Source: Bacteroidota bacterium (GTDB lineage Bacteria > Bacteroidota > Bacteroidia > AKYH767-A > 2013-40CM-41-45). Taken from it: DNA of 64,000 nucleotides. Under the pieces are notes generated by a model. That model was not told the origin of the DNA. It saw only the letters and a list, made by a program, of their open reading frames with translations, and did no database searches. The stretch lies in NCBI GenBank assembly GCA_016708785.1, contig JADJFC010000001.1, positions 186,001 to 250,000 on the forward strand, given 5' to 3'. The first letter of the stretch is position 1; each line of letters begins with the position of its first letter. A program made the position numbers and the translations under genes. This document shows positions 42,433-50,488 of the stretch, piece by piece.

Positions 42433-42647
42433 AAAAAATTAACTATCTATTATTTACCCTATTAGCTATCGTATCACCTGTTATTGGTTTTGCCCAAAAT
42501 AGTGACATTGAAATGGCTGATACAATGCGATCAAATGGAAAAATCTTTGTTGTGATTGGGGTTATCGGTATTATTTTGCTCGGGATCCTCATCTTTCTCC
42601 TGCAGATCGATAAAAAAGTGCGAATTTTAGAGAAAACAGCAAAATAA
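42429..42647 (+). CDS. CcmD-like small membrane protein
   Basis: A 72-residue protein. An N-terminal hydrophobic signal-like segment (INYLLFTLLAIVSPVIGFAQ) is followed by a single membrane helix (IFVVIGVIGIILLGILIFLLQI) and a basic, helical tail KKVRILEKTAK. Size, topology and position between ccmC and ccmE match CcmD, which retains holo-CcmE with CcmABC. The sequence itself is too short for certainty. ATG overlaps the ccmC stop (ATGA). Confidence 0.75.
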   Translation: MKKINYLLFTLLAIVSPVIGFAQNSDIEMADTMRSNGKIFVVIGVIGIILLGILIFLLQIDKKVRILEKTAK

Positions 42648-42704
42648 AATAAGTCTTTTCCAATTTACTAATTGAAAATACAGGATTGCTACTGATTTTA
42701 ATGC

Positions 42705-42712
42705 TAAATTTG
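42705..42712 (+). promoter_or_regulatory. -7 element upstream of ccmE
   Basis: TAAATTTG matches TAnnTTTG exactly. TTG at 42686-42688 gives a 16-bp spacer, shorter than usual. It may provide an internal promoter for ccmE-ccmF, which is separated from ccmD by 90 bp. Confidence 0.4.
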
Positions 42713-42737
42713 CATACTAAATCAAGTAAAGTAATTC

Positions 42738-43142
42738 ATGAAAAAAACGCACATTCTTGGTATTGTAATCATAGCTATTGCAATTGCTGCTATACTAAGT
42801 ACTTTGGCAGATTCCAGTACTTATGCTTCATTCAGTGTCGCGGAAGCGGAGCCATCAAAAACTTTTCACGTTGTTGGCAAACTGAACAAGGAGAAACCAC
42901 AAGAATACAATCCGCATGTTGACGCTGACCTCTTTTCATTTTTTCTGGTTGACAATGAAGGAAAAGAAAAACAGGTACAATTACACAAAGCTAAACCGCA
43001 AGACTTTGAAAAGTCTGAACAGATTGTTGTTATAGGAAAAATGAATGAGGGCAATTTTGTAGCTTCAGATATACTGATGAAATGTCCTTCCAAATACAAC
43101 AATTCAAGTGAAGACATGAAAGCGGTTACTTCTCAACGTTGA
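42738..43142 (+). CDS. ccmE: Haem chaperone CcmE, CxxxY variant
   Basis: A 134-residue periplasmic haem chaperone with an N-terminal anchor (ILGIVIIAIAIAAILSTLA) and an OB-fold (FHVVGKLNKEKPQ ... FSFFLVDNEGKEKQVQLHKA ... EQIVVIGKMNEGNFVASDIL). The haem-binding site is KCPSKY, a cysteine in place of the usual histidine (CxxxY instead of HxxxY). This variant is known from some other bacteria and archaea. ccmF follows 25 nt later. Confidence 0.9.
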   Translation: MKKTHILGIVIIAIAIAAILSTLADSSTYASFSVAEAEPSKTFHVVGKLNKEKPQEYNPHVDADLFSFFLVDNEGKEKQVQLHKAKPQDFEKSEQIVVIGKMNEGNFVASDILMKCPSKYNNSSEDMKAVTSQR

Positions 43143-43167
43143 TCTTTATCATTTACAACAAAATTTA

Positions 43168-45615
43168 ATGGACATACAATACATAGGAGAACAGCTCCTT
43201 TGGGGAAAGATTGGAAACCTCCTGGTATTTACCGCATTTACTGCAGCTTTACTCTCTGCAATATCCTACTTTTTTAGTCTACGAACTGACGATAAATCGT
43301 GGCGAAAACTTGCCAGGCAGGCATTCGCAATTCATACTATTTCTATAACAGGAATTTTTGCTTTACTATTCTATCTGATCTTAAATCATCGGTTTGAATA
43401 TGTATATGTCTGGGAGCATAGTAACACGATAATGCCTTTAAAATATATTCTTTCCTGTTTCTGGGAAGGACAAGAGGGAAGTTTTCTGCTCTGGATGTTC
43501 TGGCATTGTGCTCTTGGCTGGGTAATTATTGCCACAGCAGGAGAATGGGAAAACGGAGTAATGTTTGTCATTTCACTGGTGCAAATTTTTCTTGCATCCA
43601 TGATTCTTGGCGTAGTAATTCTAGGCTATAAAATGGGCAACAATCCATTTGTACTTCTTAGAGACCATCCGGATTTCGCCAATCTTCCCTTCATCAAAAT
43701 GCCCGACTACCTTTCTAAAATTAAAGATGGTCGTGGATTGAATCCACTTTTACAAAATTACTGGATGACTATTCATCCACCTACTCTCTTCCTCGGATTT
43801 GCGTCTACAGTTATCCCATTTGCTTTTGCAATTGCAGGATTGATGCGTAAGAAATTCACAGAATGGATCAAACCTGCAATGCCATGGACTTTCTTCGGCG
43901 TAATGATTTTAGGAACAGGTATTTTAATGGGTGCTGCATGGGCATATGAGTCACTTAGTTTTGGCGGATTCTGGGCATGGGATCCCGTTGAAAATGCTTC
44001 TCTGGTTCCATGGATGACAATGGTCGGTTTAGCTCACGTAATGCTGATCTTCAAACACAGAAAGCGATCGATACTTTCTAATTTCATTCTTGCTATTGTT
44101 ACTTTCTTTTTCATTCTATACTCAACGTTTCTAACGCGAAGCGGAATATTAGGCAATTCATCTGTGCATGCTTTTACAGATCTTGGCATGTCAGGACATC
44201 TTATTATCTATATGTTTTTCTTTGTGGCTTTGTCTGCTTATCTGCTTATTAAAAACTACAAGGCACTAAAAGAAACACATGAAGAAGAACACCTTTCTTC
44301 ACGGGAATTCTGGATGTTCATTGGAATGTTAGTTTTAGTGATCGGATGTCTGCAAATTACATTTACGACATCACTACCTGTCTTCAATAAATTATTCAGT
44401 TTAAATCTTGCAGCTCCTGTTGACGCAATTGACCACTACAATAAATGGCAAGTCCCTGTTGCAATTTTTATTTGTCTATTAATCGGAGTTGGACAGTATT
44501 TCAAATACAAAAAAACGGAATGGAAAGAATTCAGAAAAAAAATTACACTCAGTTTAATGTTATCCTTATTGGTAACAGGTTTGAGTGCATTTTATCTTGG
44601 TGAATATAGAGTACATTACTATATACTTTTCTTTGCCTCTACCTTTGCAGTTATTGCCAATGCTTCCTATATTTTCACTGTACTGAAAGGAAAACTAGGC
44701 AATTCTGGTGCTTCAATAGCACATATCGGGATTGGACTGATTTTAATGGGAGCACTTATTTCAAATTCCAAGAAAGAAGTCATTTCAAGAAATTTGAAAA
44801 ACGTTGACTTAGGAAAAGATATGCCTAACAAGGAAAACATCATGATCGAACAAAAAGTCGATACACTTCCTATGGGTAATTATTATGTGACCTATTCAAA
44901 ACGCGAAACCCAGGGAGTAAATGTTCTTTTCAACATTGAGTACTTTCAATTGAATCCACAAACAGGTGTAAAAGAAAAACAATTTGAGCTAAAGCCATTC
45001 GTTCAGTTGAATGATAGAATGGGAAATGTGGCAGAACCTGCTACTAAACATTTTCTTACCAAAGATATCTACACTCACATAACTTACGCGGAAATTGAAA
45101 AGCCACAAAGCCGACATACTGAAGATGAACATGAGGAAGAATATCAACCGGCGAAAAATCAAATGCTTGCTATTGGAGATACATTCATTACAAGCAACAG
45201 CTTTGTTATTCTTCGTAGCTTGAAGAAAGATCTGGACAGAAATGATTTCCAGTTGAACGACTCCGACCTTATCGTTGGTGCTGACCTGATGATTCAGGAT
45301 ATAAACAAAAAGATCTACGAAAGTCTTCCTGTCTTTGTGATCAAGAATTTTTCAATTTATACAAAATCAACTTCCGTTGATGAATTAGGTTTGAAATTCG
45401 AATTCTCAAAGATCGATCCTGCAACAGGAAAAATTGAATTATCGGTTTCGGAAAAGAAATCAAACAAAGCGGATTTCATAGTGATGAAAGCAATTATTTT
45501 TCCCGGAATCAATATCCTGTGGATAGGTTGTTTATTGATGATCATTGGATCCGTAGTTGCAATCAGAAAGAGAGTAATTCAGAATATGAATTCCGGAAAT
45601 TCTACTGAGAAATGA
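43168..45615 (+). CDS. ccmF: Cytochrome c haem lyase subunit CcmF
   Basis: An 815-residue polytopic membrane protein of the haem lyase complex. The WWD domain is SFGGFWAWDPVENASLVPW, with conserved TIHPPTLFLGFASTVIPFAF and FLTRSGILGNSSVHAF. The C-terminal third is a periplasmic domain with a final helix (KAIIFPGINILWIGCLLMII). It is longer than the ~650-residue proteobacterial CcmF because of this domain. No CcmG or CcmH is next to it; it overlaps the DUF2520 gene by 4 nt. Confidence 0.93.
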   Translation: MDIQYIGEQLLWGKIGNLLVFTAFTAALLSAISYFFSLRTDDKSWRKLARQAFAIHTISITGIFALLFYLILNHRFEYVYVWEHSNTIMPLKYILSCFWEGQEGSFLLWMFWHCALGWVIIATAGEWENGVMFVISLVQIFLASMILGVVILGYKMGNNPFVLLRDHPDFANLPFIKMPDYLSKIKDGRGLNPLLQNYWMTIHPPTLFLGFASTVIPFAFAIAGLMRKKFTEWIKPAMPWTFFGVMILGTGILMGAAWAYESLSFGGFWAWDPVENASLVPWMTMVGLAHVMLIFKHRKRSILSNFILAIVTFFFILYSTFLTRSGILGNSSVHAFTDLGMSGHLIIYMFFFVALSAYLLIKNYKALKETHEEEHLSSREFWMFIGMLVLVIGCLQITFTTSLPVFNKLFSLNLAAPVDAIDHYNKWQVPVAIFICLLIGVGQYFKYKKTEWKEFRKKITLSLMLSLLVTGLSAFYLGEYRVHYYILFFASTFAVIANASYIFTVLKGKLGNSGASIAHIGIGLILMGALISNSKKEVISRNLKNVDLGKDMPNKENIMIEQKVDTLPMGNYYVTYSKRETQGVNVLFNIEYFQLNPQTGVKEKQFELKPFVQLNDRMGNVAEPATKHFLTKDIYTHITYAEIEKPQSRHTEDEHEEEYQPAKNQMLAIGDTFITSNSFVILRSLKKDLDRNDFQLNDSDLIVGADLMIQDINKKIYESLPVFVIKNFSIYTKSTSVDELGLKFEFSKIDPATGKIELSVSEKKSNKADFIVMKAIIFPGINILWIGCLLMIIGSVVAIRKRVIQNMNSGNSTEK

Positions 45616-46388
45616 AAATTGTAATTCTCGGAGCAGGTAATCTGGCATGGCACTTAGCGCCATTCTTAAGAAAGAACGGCCATGAGATCGTTGCTGTTTA
45701 TAGCAGAACAAAATTTTCTGCTGTTGCACTGGCAAATAAAGTAAAAGCTATTCCAATTGACAAAATTGAAGATATTCCTTCCAATGCTGATATTTATATT
45801 GTTGCATTGCAAGACAAAGCGGTACGTTCAGTTTTGAAATCTCTCAAATTCATTCCGAACTGCATTGCTCACACCAGCGGTTCTGTTTCCATTTCTGTTT
45901 TTCCTAAGCAATTCAAAAACACCGGCGTCTTTTATCCTTTGCAGACCTTTTCTAAAACAAGAAAAGTTAATTTGAATGAAGTGCCTTTCTTACTTGAAAG
46001 CAGCAATTTGAAAACCAAGAAAATTCTCTCTTCTTTAGCAAATTCGATATCGACCAATGTGCATTTTATAACATCCGACAAGAGAAAAAAAATTCACCTG
46101 GCAGCAGTATTTGCAAATAATTTCGTCAATCACCTCTACTCCATTGCCTCTGAAATATTAAAGGAAAGCAAACTTCCTTTTGACTTGCTAAAACCACTGA
46201 TCCTAGAAACAGCAGGAAAGATCCTGGAAGATTCCCCTGAAAAGATGCAAACAGGCCCTGCCCGTCGAAATGACCAGGAAATCATAAAGTCGCATTTGCA
46301 ACTTCTAAAGGGACAAAAGAACAGAAAGGCTATTTATTCACTTTTGAATGCCAGTATTATTGATAAGTTTAAGGTAAAGGCTAAATAA
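45612..46388 (+). CDS. Rossmann-fold and DUF2520 domain protein
   Basis: A 258-residue protein. The N-terminal NADP-binding Rossmann domain is MKIVILGAGNLAWHLAPFLR, followed by AVYSRTKFSAVALA. The C-terminal DUF2520 helical domain (HLAAVFANNFVNHLYSIASE, then GPARRNDQEIIKSHLQLL) resembles 6-phosphogluconate dehydrogenase C-terminal domains. A dehydrogenase/reductase is implied, substrate unknown. It leads a compact run with KdsC-like, UbiA, Maf and EamA genes. Confidence 0.9.
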   Translation: MKIVILGAGNLAWHLAPFLRKNGHEIVAVYSRTKFSAVALANKVKAIPIDKIEDIPSNADIYIVALQDKAVRSVLKSLKFIPNCIAHTSGSVSISVFPKQFKNTGVFYPLQTFSKTRKVNLNEVPFLLESSNLKTKKILSSLANSISTNVHFITSDKRKKIHLAAVFANNFVNHLYSIASEILKESKLPFDLLKPLILETAGKILEDSPEKMQTGPARRNDQEIIKSHLQLLKGQKNRKAIYSLLNASIIDKFKVKAK

Positions 46389-46418
46389 TTTTCTTTTTAA
46401 TTATCTATTATTGCATCA

Positions 46419-46922
46419 ATGAAAAATTTCAAAGAAGCGCTAAATGCTATCCGTTGTTTCGTTTTTGACGTCGACGGTGTATTGACGAACAATACAATTG
46501 TAGTCATGCAAAACGAATTGCATCGTATCATGAATATTCGTGATGGCTTTGCATTGAAAGAAGCTGTTGAACAAGGCTATCATGTTGTCATTATTTCAGG
46601 AGGGAAATCCGAAAGTGTAAGAACCAGGTTAGCCAACCTCGGAATAAAAGATATTTATCTCGGTGTGCAGGACAAAACTGAAAAACTGGATGACATCAAA
46701 ATTCAATATGACCTAAAGAAAGAAGAAATTCTATACATGGGTGACGATATTCCTGATTACTATGTCATGCAACAAGTAGGTGTACCAACATGCCCTAACG
46801 ATGCAACGCATGAGATAAGAGCATTGAGTGCTTACATCAGCCCATTCAATGGTGGCGAAGGCTGCGCAAGAGATGTCATTGAACAAACAATGAAACTTCA
46901 TGGCAAATGGCCGGTGAAATAG
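46419..46922 (+). CDS. KdsC-like HAD phosphatase
   Basis: A 167-residue HAD-superfamily C0-type phosphatase. Motif I is CFVFDVDGVLTNNTI, motif II lies in VVIISGGKSESV, and motif III/IV is EILYMGDDIPDYYVMQQVGV. The size and lack of a cap match 3-deoxy-manno-octulosonate 8-phosphate phosphatase of LPS core synthesis. Other KDO genes are not in the window, so substrate is inferred from family only. Confidence 0.87.
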   Translation: MKNFKEALNAIRCFVFDVDGVLTNNTIVVMQNELHRIMNIRDGFALKEAVEQGYHVVIISGGKSESVRTRLANLGIKDIYLGVQDKTEKLDDIKIQYDLKKEEILYMGDDIPDYYVMQQVGVPTCPNDATHEIRALSAYISPFNGGEGCARDVIEQTMKLHGKWPVK

Positions 46923-46941
46923 TAATTCGAAATTTACAATT

Positions 46942-47856
46942 ATGATTTTCCTAAAACTGATCAGATGGCCCAACCTATTGATGATTGCGCTCACGCAATT
47001 TTTAGTCCGCTATTGCCTGATCATGCCTGCATTTATTGTTGAATATAAAGTATTGGATGTTTTCCCAGATCATCTAAGCAAGCTACAGTTTCTATTGTTA
47101 ACCGCTTCCACTGTTTTAATTGCTGCCGGTGGTTACATCATTAACGATATTCATGATACATCAATTGATCAGGACAACAAGCCCGGTAAAAACAAGATCA
47201 ACAATGGCATTTCAGAATCTGCAGCATTAAAGTATTATTACGTATTGACTTCAATTGGTATTCTTGCCGGATTTATTGTTGCATTTTCAATTGACAAATT
47301 CTCTCTTGGTTTTGTCCCTTTATTTGCAGCAATTTCTTTGTATATGTATTCTACATTTTACAAAAAGCGATTTCTTTCGGGCAACATTCTCATTGCAGCA
47401 CTTTCAGCTTTGAGTGTATTGATCGTCGGACTTTTCGAACCTGAATTTTACAAGAGCATAATCTATTTACTATGGTATGCTGTCTTTGCATTTGAAATCT
47501 CATTGATTCGGGAAATCATCAAAGACATTGAAGATAAAGATGGCGATGAAAAGGCACAATCTAAAAGCCTACCCATTTTATATGGCATTAAAAAAACAAA
47601 AGTAGTTGTTTATGGATTAATCCTTTTTATGATTGCTACAATTCTCCACGTCCTTTACAACTACTTTTGGAACAATACTGTAATTAGCTTCTGGATCCTT
47701 AGTGGAATCTTCTTTATCCCTTTGCTACTTCTCTCTTACATGATCTACATTGCTGAAGAAAAAAAAGACTTTCATTTCGCAAGTATTTTTACAAAGGTAT
47801 ACATGTCTCTAGGTATCTTTAGTTTATTAGGGTTCTGGTACTATTTTTTAAGATAA
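46942..47856 (+). CDS. UbiA-family prenyltransferase (geranylgeranylglycerol-phosphate type)
   Basis: A 304-residue protein with about eight to nine membrane helices. The first prenyl-diphosphate/Mg motif is YIINDIHDTSIDQDNKPGK (NDxxDxxxD) and the second is EIIKDIEDKDGDEKAQSKSL (DxxxD type). This resembles the branch annotated as digeranylgeranylglyceryl phosphate synthase in Bacteroidota, though menaquinone or haem-type acceptors cannot be excluded. It is 4 nt upstream of maf. Confidence 0.85.
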   Translation: MIFLKLIRWPNLLMIALTQFLVRYCLIMPAFIVEYKVLDVFPDHLSKLQFLLLTASTVLIAAGGYIINDIHDTSIDQDNKPGKNKINNGISESAALKYYYVLTSIGILAGFIVAFSIDKFSLGFVPLFAAISLYMYSTFYKKRFLSGNILIAALSALSVLIVGLFEPEFYKSIIYLLWYAVFAFEISLIREIIKDIEDKDGDEKAQSKSLPILYGIKKTKVVVYGLILFMIATILHVLYNYFWNNTVISFWILSGIFFIPLLLLSYMIYIAEEKKDFHFASIFTKVYMSLGIFSLLGFWYYFLR

Positions 47857-47860
47857 TAAA

Positions 47861-48547
47861 TTGAAAAACATCGCCGCTCTAAAAATTGTCTTAGGCTCAG
47901 GTTCTCCGAGGAGGAAGCAGCTATTAGAAGAATGTGGCTTCAATTTCATCGTCAGAACAAAAGAGATCGATGAAACACCACCTGCCGGGCTCGTTCGTGC
48001 TGAAATAGCAATGAAACTTGCAGAAATGAAAGCAGATGCACTTTCTAATTCTATGAATGACGACGAAATACTTATCACAGCTGATACGATTGTTTGTCTG
48101 GACGATCTGGTATTAAACAAACCAAACGATGCTGCACATGCTTTTGAAATGCTAAATTTACTTAGTAATAAAAGTCACCAGGTATATACAGGAGTGTGCA
48201 TTCTTAATAAAAAGGCAAAGAGAATTTTCTCAGTTGAGACAGATGTATTATTCAATCAATTGAACGACGAATTAATTAAAAAGTATATTAATAATTTCAA
48301 ACCATACGACAAAGCTGGTTCCTATGGTGCTCAAGAATGTTTGCCTTTCAATATGAATCCTTGTTCGGAAAAGGAACTTGCATTTATGAGATCGATAGGA
48401 AAACCCAATTTATTTGAAAACACTTTGGTTCAATCTGACAAAGAAAATGTGCCAATAATAAAAAGCATCTCCGGAAGTTACTTTAATGTTATGGGATTGC
48501 CTGTTGTTGAACTTGTTGATCAGTTGAATTTATTATTCCCGCAATGA
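47861..48547 (+). CDS. maf: Maf-family nucleotide pyrophosphatase
   Basis: A 228-residue protein, somewhat longer than the ~195-residue norm through its C-terminal part. The N-terminal motif IVLGSGSPRRKQLLEECGF and the catalytic VLITADTIVCLDD are of dTTP/UTP pyrophosphatase (YhdE) type. The DKAGSYGAQE motif is conserved. The start is TTG at 47861 (gene begins MKNIAALKIVLG); no ATG is available before the active-site loop. Its stop overlaps the EamA start by 4 nt. Confidence 0.92.
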   Translation: MKNIAALKIVLGSGSPRRKQLLEECGFNFIVRTKEIDETPPAGLVRAEIAMKLAEMKADALSNSMNDDEILITADTIVCLDDLVLNKPNDAAHAFEMLNLLSNKSHQVYTGVCILNKKAKRIFSVETDVLFNQLNDELIKKYINNFKPYDKAGSYGAQECLPFNMNPCSEKELAFMRSIGKPNLFENTLVQSDKENVPIIKSISGSYFNVMGLPVVELVDQLNLLFPQ

Positions 48548-49449
48548 CAGCAAAAGTAAAAGACCCAAGTATGCGTACTGCATATTTAAAGATGCATTTG
48601 GCCATCTTCCTATGGGGTTTTACAGGTCTCTTAGGTCAGAAAATTCATTTGAATGAAGGCATGTTGGTTTGGTACAGGATGCTATTGAGCAGTCTGGCAA
48701 TTCTTGGAATTTTCTATTACCGAAAATCATTACCGAAAATCAGCAGGCGTGAAATTTTCATGATCGGTTCTATCGGTTTCCTTGTAATGCTTCACTGGGT
48801 CTTTTTTTATGGATCAATAAAAGCAAGTAGTATTTCTGTTGCAATGATCTGTTTATCTGCCATAGCACTCTTCTCTTCCATTCTGGAACCCTTGATCAAC
48901 AAAGCACCATTCGATTTCATTGAAATACTTTTTAGCGCAATGGCTGTAACGGGAATCTCAACGATTTATAATTCAGATGTTTCAGCATCGACAGGTATAA
49001 TTTTAGGATTGATCAGCGCATTTTTAAGTTCCCTCTTCTCCACTTTCAATAAAAGGATTGCAACTAAATATGAATCGTTGACGATCAGTTTTATTGAATT
49101 ATCATTTGGCTTTGGATTTCTCACACTTCTGCTCCCCGTCTATTTTCTTTTTACAACTGACACAAAATTAATTCCCGATGGCAGCGACTTCTTTTACCTG
49201 CTGATCTTATCTTTGTTCTGCACGGTACTTACATGGATCCTATCTTTACAAGCGCTGAGGAAAGTTTCAGCGTACACAATGGGATTAGCGCTAAATCTCG
49301 AACCTGTTTACGGGATAATTCTGGCAATACTTTTTGCAAATGAAGGCAGATTGATGAATAGCGGATTTATTAGCGGAGCAGTTATCATATTAGTGACTGT
49401 TGTTCTACATACCATTTACAAAGCAAGAAAAACCAAGTTGATCAAATAA
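48544..49449 (+). CDS. EamA-family (DMT superfamily) transporter
   Basis: A 301-residue membrane protein with ten predicted helices in two EamA halves. The first opens LKMHLAIFLWGFTGLLGQKI, and the second half starts near SASTGIILGLISAFLSSLFS and ends with ALNLEPVYGIILAILFANEG, the usual EamA end motif. The cargo is unknown. It is coupled to maf upstream and followed after 1 nt by ogt. Confidence 0.9.
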   Translation: MTAKVKDPSMRTAYLKMHLAIFLWGFTGLLGQKIHLNEGMLVWYRMLLSSLAILGIFYYRKSLPKISRREIFMIGSIGFLVMLHWVFFYGSIKASSISVAMICLSAIALFSSILEPLINKAPFDFIEILFSAMAVTGISTIYNSDVSASTGIILGLISAFLSSLFSTFNKRIATKYESLTISFIELSFGFGFLTLLLPVYFLFTTDTKLIPDGSDFFYLLILSLFCTVLTWILSLQALRKVSAYTMGLALNLEPVYGIILAILFANEGRLMNSGFISGAVIILVTVVLHTIYKARKTKLIK

Positions 49450-49450
49450 T

Positions 49451-49975
49451 ATGTTATTCTCTGACAAAATCGAAACCCCACTTGGCACCATGATCCTCGT
49501 TTCGAATGAGAATGGATTGTGCTTTGCGGAATTTATTGATGATGAAAGTACAGAAAAGAGGATCCAATTATTCGCCAAGAAAACGGACATGGAATTTTCC
49601 GTTTCTAAAAATCATATCAATGAAATGGCGAAAGTTCAACTAAGTAATTATTTCAAAAAAGAATTAACAAACTTTAACGTTCCACTTTCACCACATGGAA
49701 CGGAATTTCAAAAAAAGGTCTGGCAGTCACTTTCTAATATTCCATTTGGAAAGACAAAAACGTACAAAATTCAAGCAGATCAATTTAATTCGCCGGAAGC
49801 CATCAGAGCGATTGCAAGTGCAAATGGGAAAAATCCAATTGCTATTATCATCCCTTGTCACAGAGTTATTGGTTCAGACGGCAATTTGACAGGCTACGCA
49901 GGTGGCTTATGGCGAAAAAAGTGGTTGCTAGAACACGAAGGAGCATTGAATACAGGACAAGTGTCATTGTTCTAA
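49451..49975 (+). CDS. ogt: Methylated-DNA--protein-cysteine methyltransferase
   Basis: A 174-residue suicide DNA repair protein removing O6-alkylguanine. The acceptor cysteine lies in the canonical IIIPCHRVIGSDG motif. The helix-turn-helix with arginine finger is APEAIRAIASANGKNP-like (SPEAIRAIASANGKNP), and the C-terminus LTGYAGGLWRKKWLLEHEG is typical. No Ada regulatory domain is present. Confidence 0.95.
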   Translation: MLFSDKIETPLGTMILVSNENGLCFAEFIDDESTEKRIQLFAKKTDMEFSVSKNHINEMAKVQLSNYFKKELTNFNVPLSPHGTEFQKKVWQSLSNIPFGKTKTYKIQADQFNSPEAIRAIASANGKNPIAIIIPCHRVIGSDGNLTGYAGGLWRKKWLLEHEGALNTGQVSLF

Positions 49976-49996
49976 AAACAATATTTTGTACTTTTG
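49967..49996 (+). promoter_or_regulatory. Consensus promoter directly abutting the next start codon
   Basis: TTG (49967-49969), exactly 19 bp, then TACTTTTG (49989-49996). The ATG at 50001 begins four bases further on, so the transcript of the small His-rich protein gene should be leaderless or nearly so. The -33 element lies inside the ogt coding end. Confidence 0.65.
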
Positions 49997-50000
49997 TCAA

Positions 50001-50318
50001 ATGCGCAGTCAGGGAAGGATTCTCTTTTCATTCTTATTTCTCTTTGCTTTCCTGGTCCCGACCGTAGGAGAAACTCTGCATCAATTGTCGCATGCAGGCG
50101 ACTCCCACTGTTCTGAAAAAAGTGTACATCACTTTCATGAAGAAGAACATCATTGTGTAATTTGTGATTTTGCCTTCAACAGCTACTATTCAGATATTTT
50201 AATTCCTGAAATAAAGGCAACACAATTTTATATTCTTCAATACAAATATGAAGTCGCACAAAATTTATTTATTGAAGAGGTTTCCATCCTCGCATTAAGA
50301 GGTCCGCCTGTAAGTTAA
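50001..50318 (+). CDS. Small exported His/Cys-rich protein upstream of a TonB receptor
   Basis: A 105-residue protein. Signal peptide (MRSQGRILFSFLFLFAFLVP) and then a metal-ligand-rich stretch: LHQLSHAGDSHCSEKSVHHF followed by HEEEHHCVICDFAF, with nine histidines and three cysteines within about 45 residues. The C-terminal half is ordinary. No family name is certain. A metal-binding or metal-sensing periplasmic role is inferred from composition and from the TonB-dependent receptor that follows. ATG 50001 fits the abutting promoter; an upstream start at 49986 would overlap it. Confidence 0.7.
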   Translation: MRSQGRILFSFLFLFAFLVPTVGETLHQLSHAGDSHCSEKSVHHFHEEEHHCVICDFAFNSYYSDILIPEIKATQFYILQYKYEVAQNLFIEEVSILALRGPPVS

Positions 50319-50488
50319 TTAACAACTTTTCTTTACAATAAAACGATTTCGGCATCCTTACTTTTATTGAAAACTATATTCATGCGATTGGCTCAAAAAA
50401 AGTCAATTGAATGAATGTACCCTATTCAAGTAATTAAACTGTCCTAAGTCGATTTCATTAAATAACCCATTTTAATTCAACTAATAGT

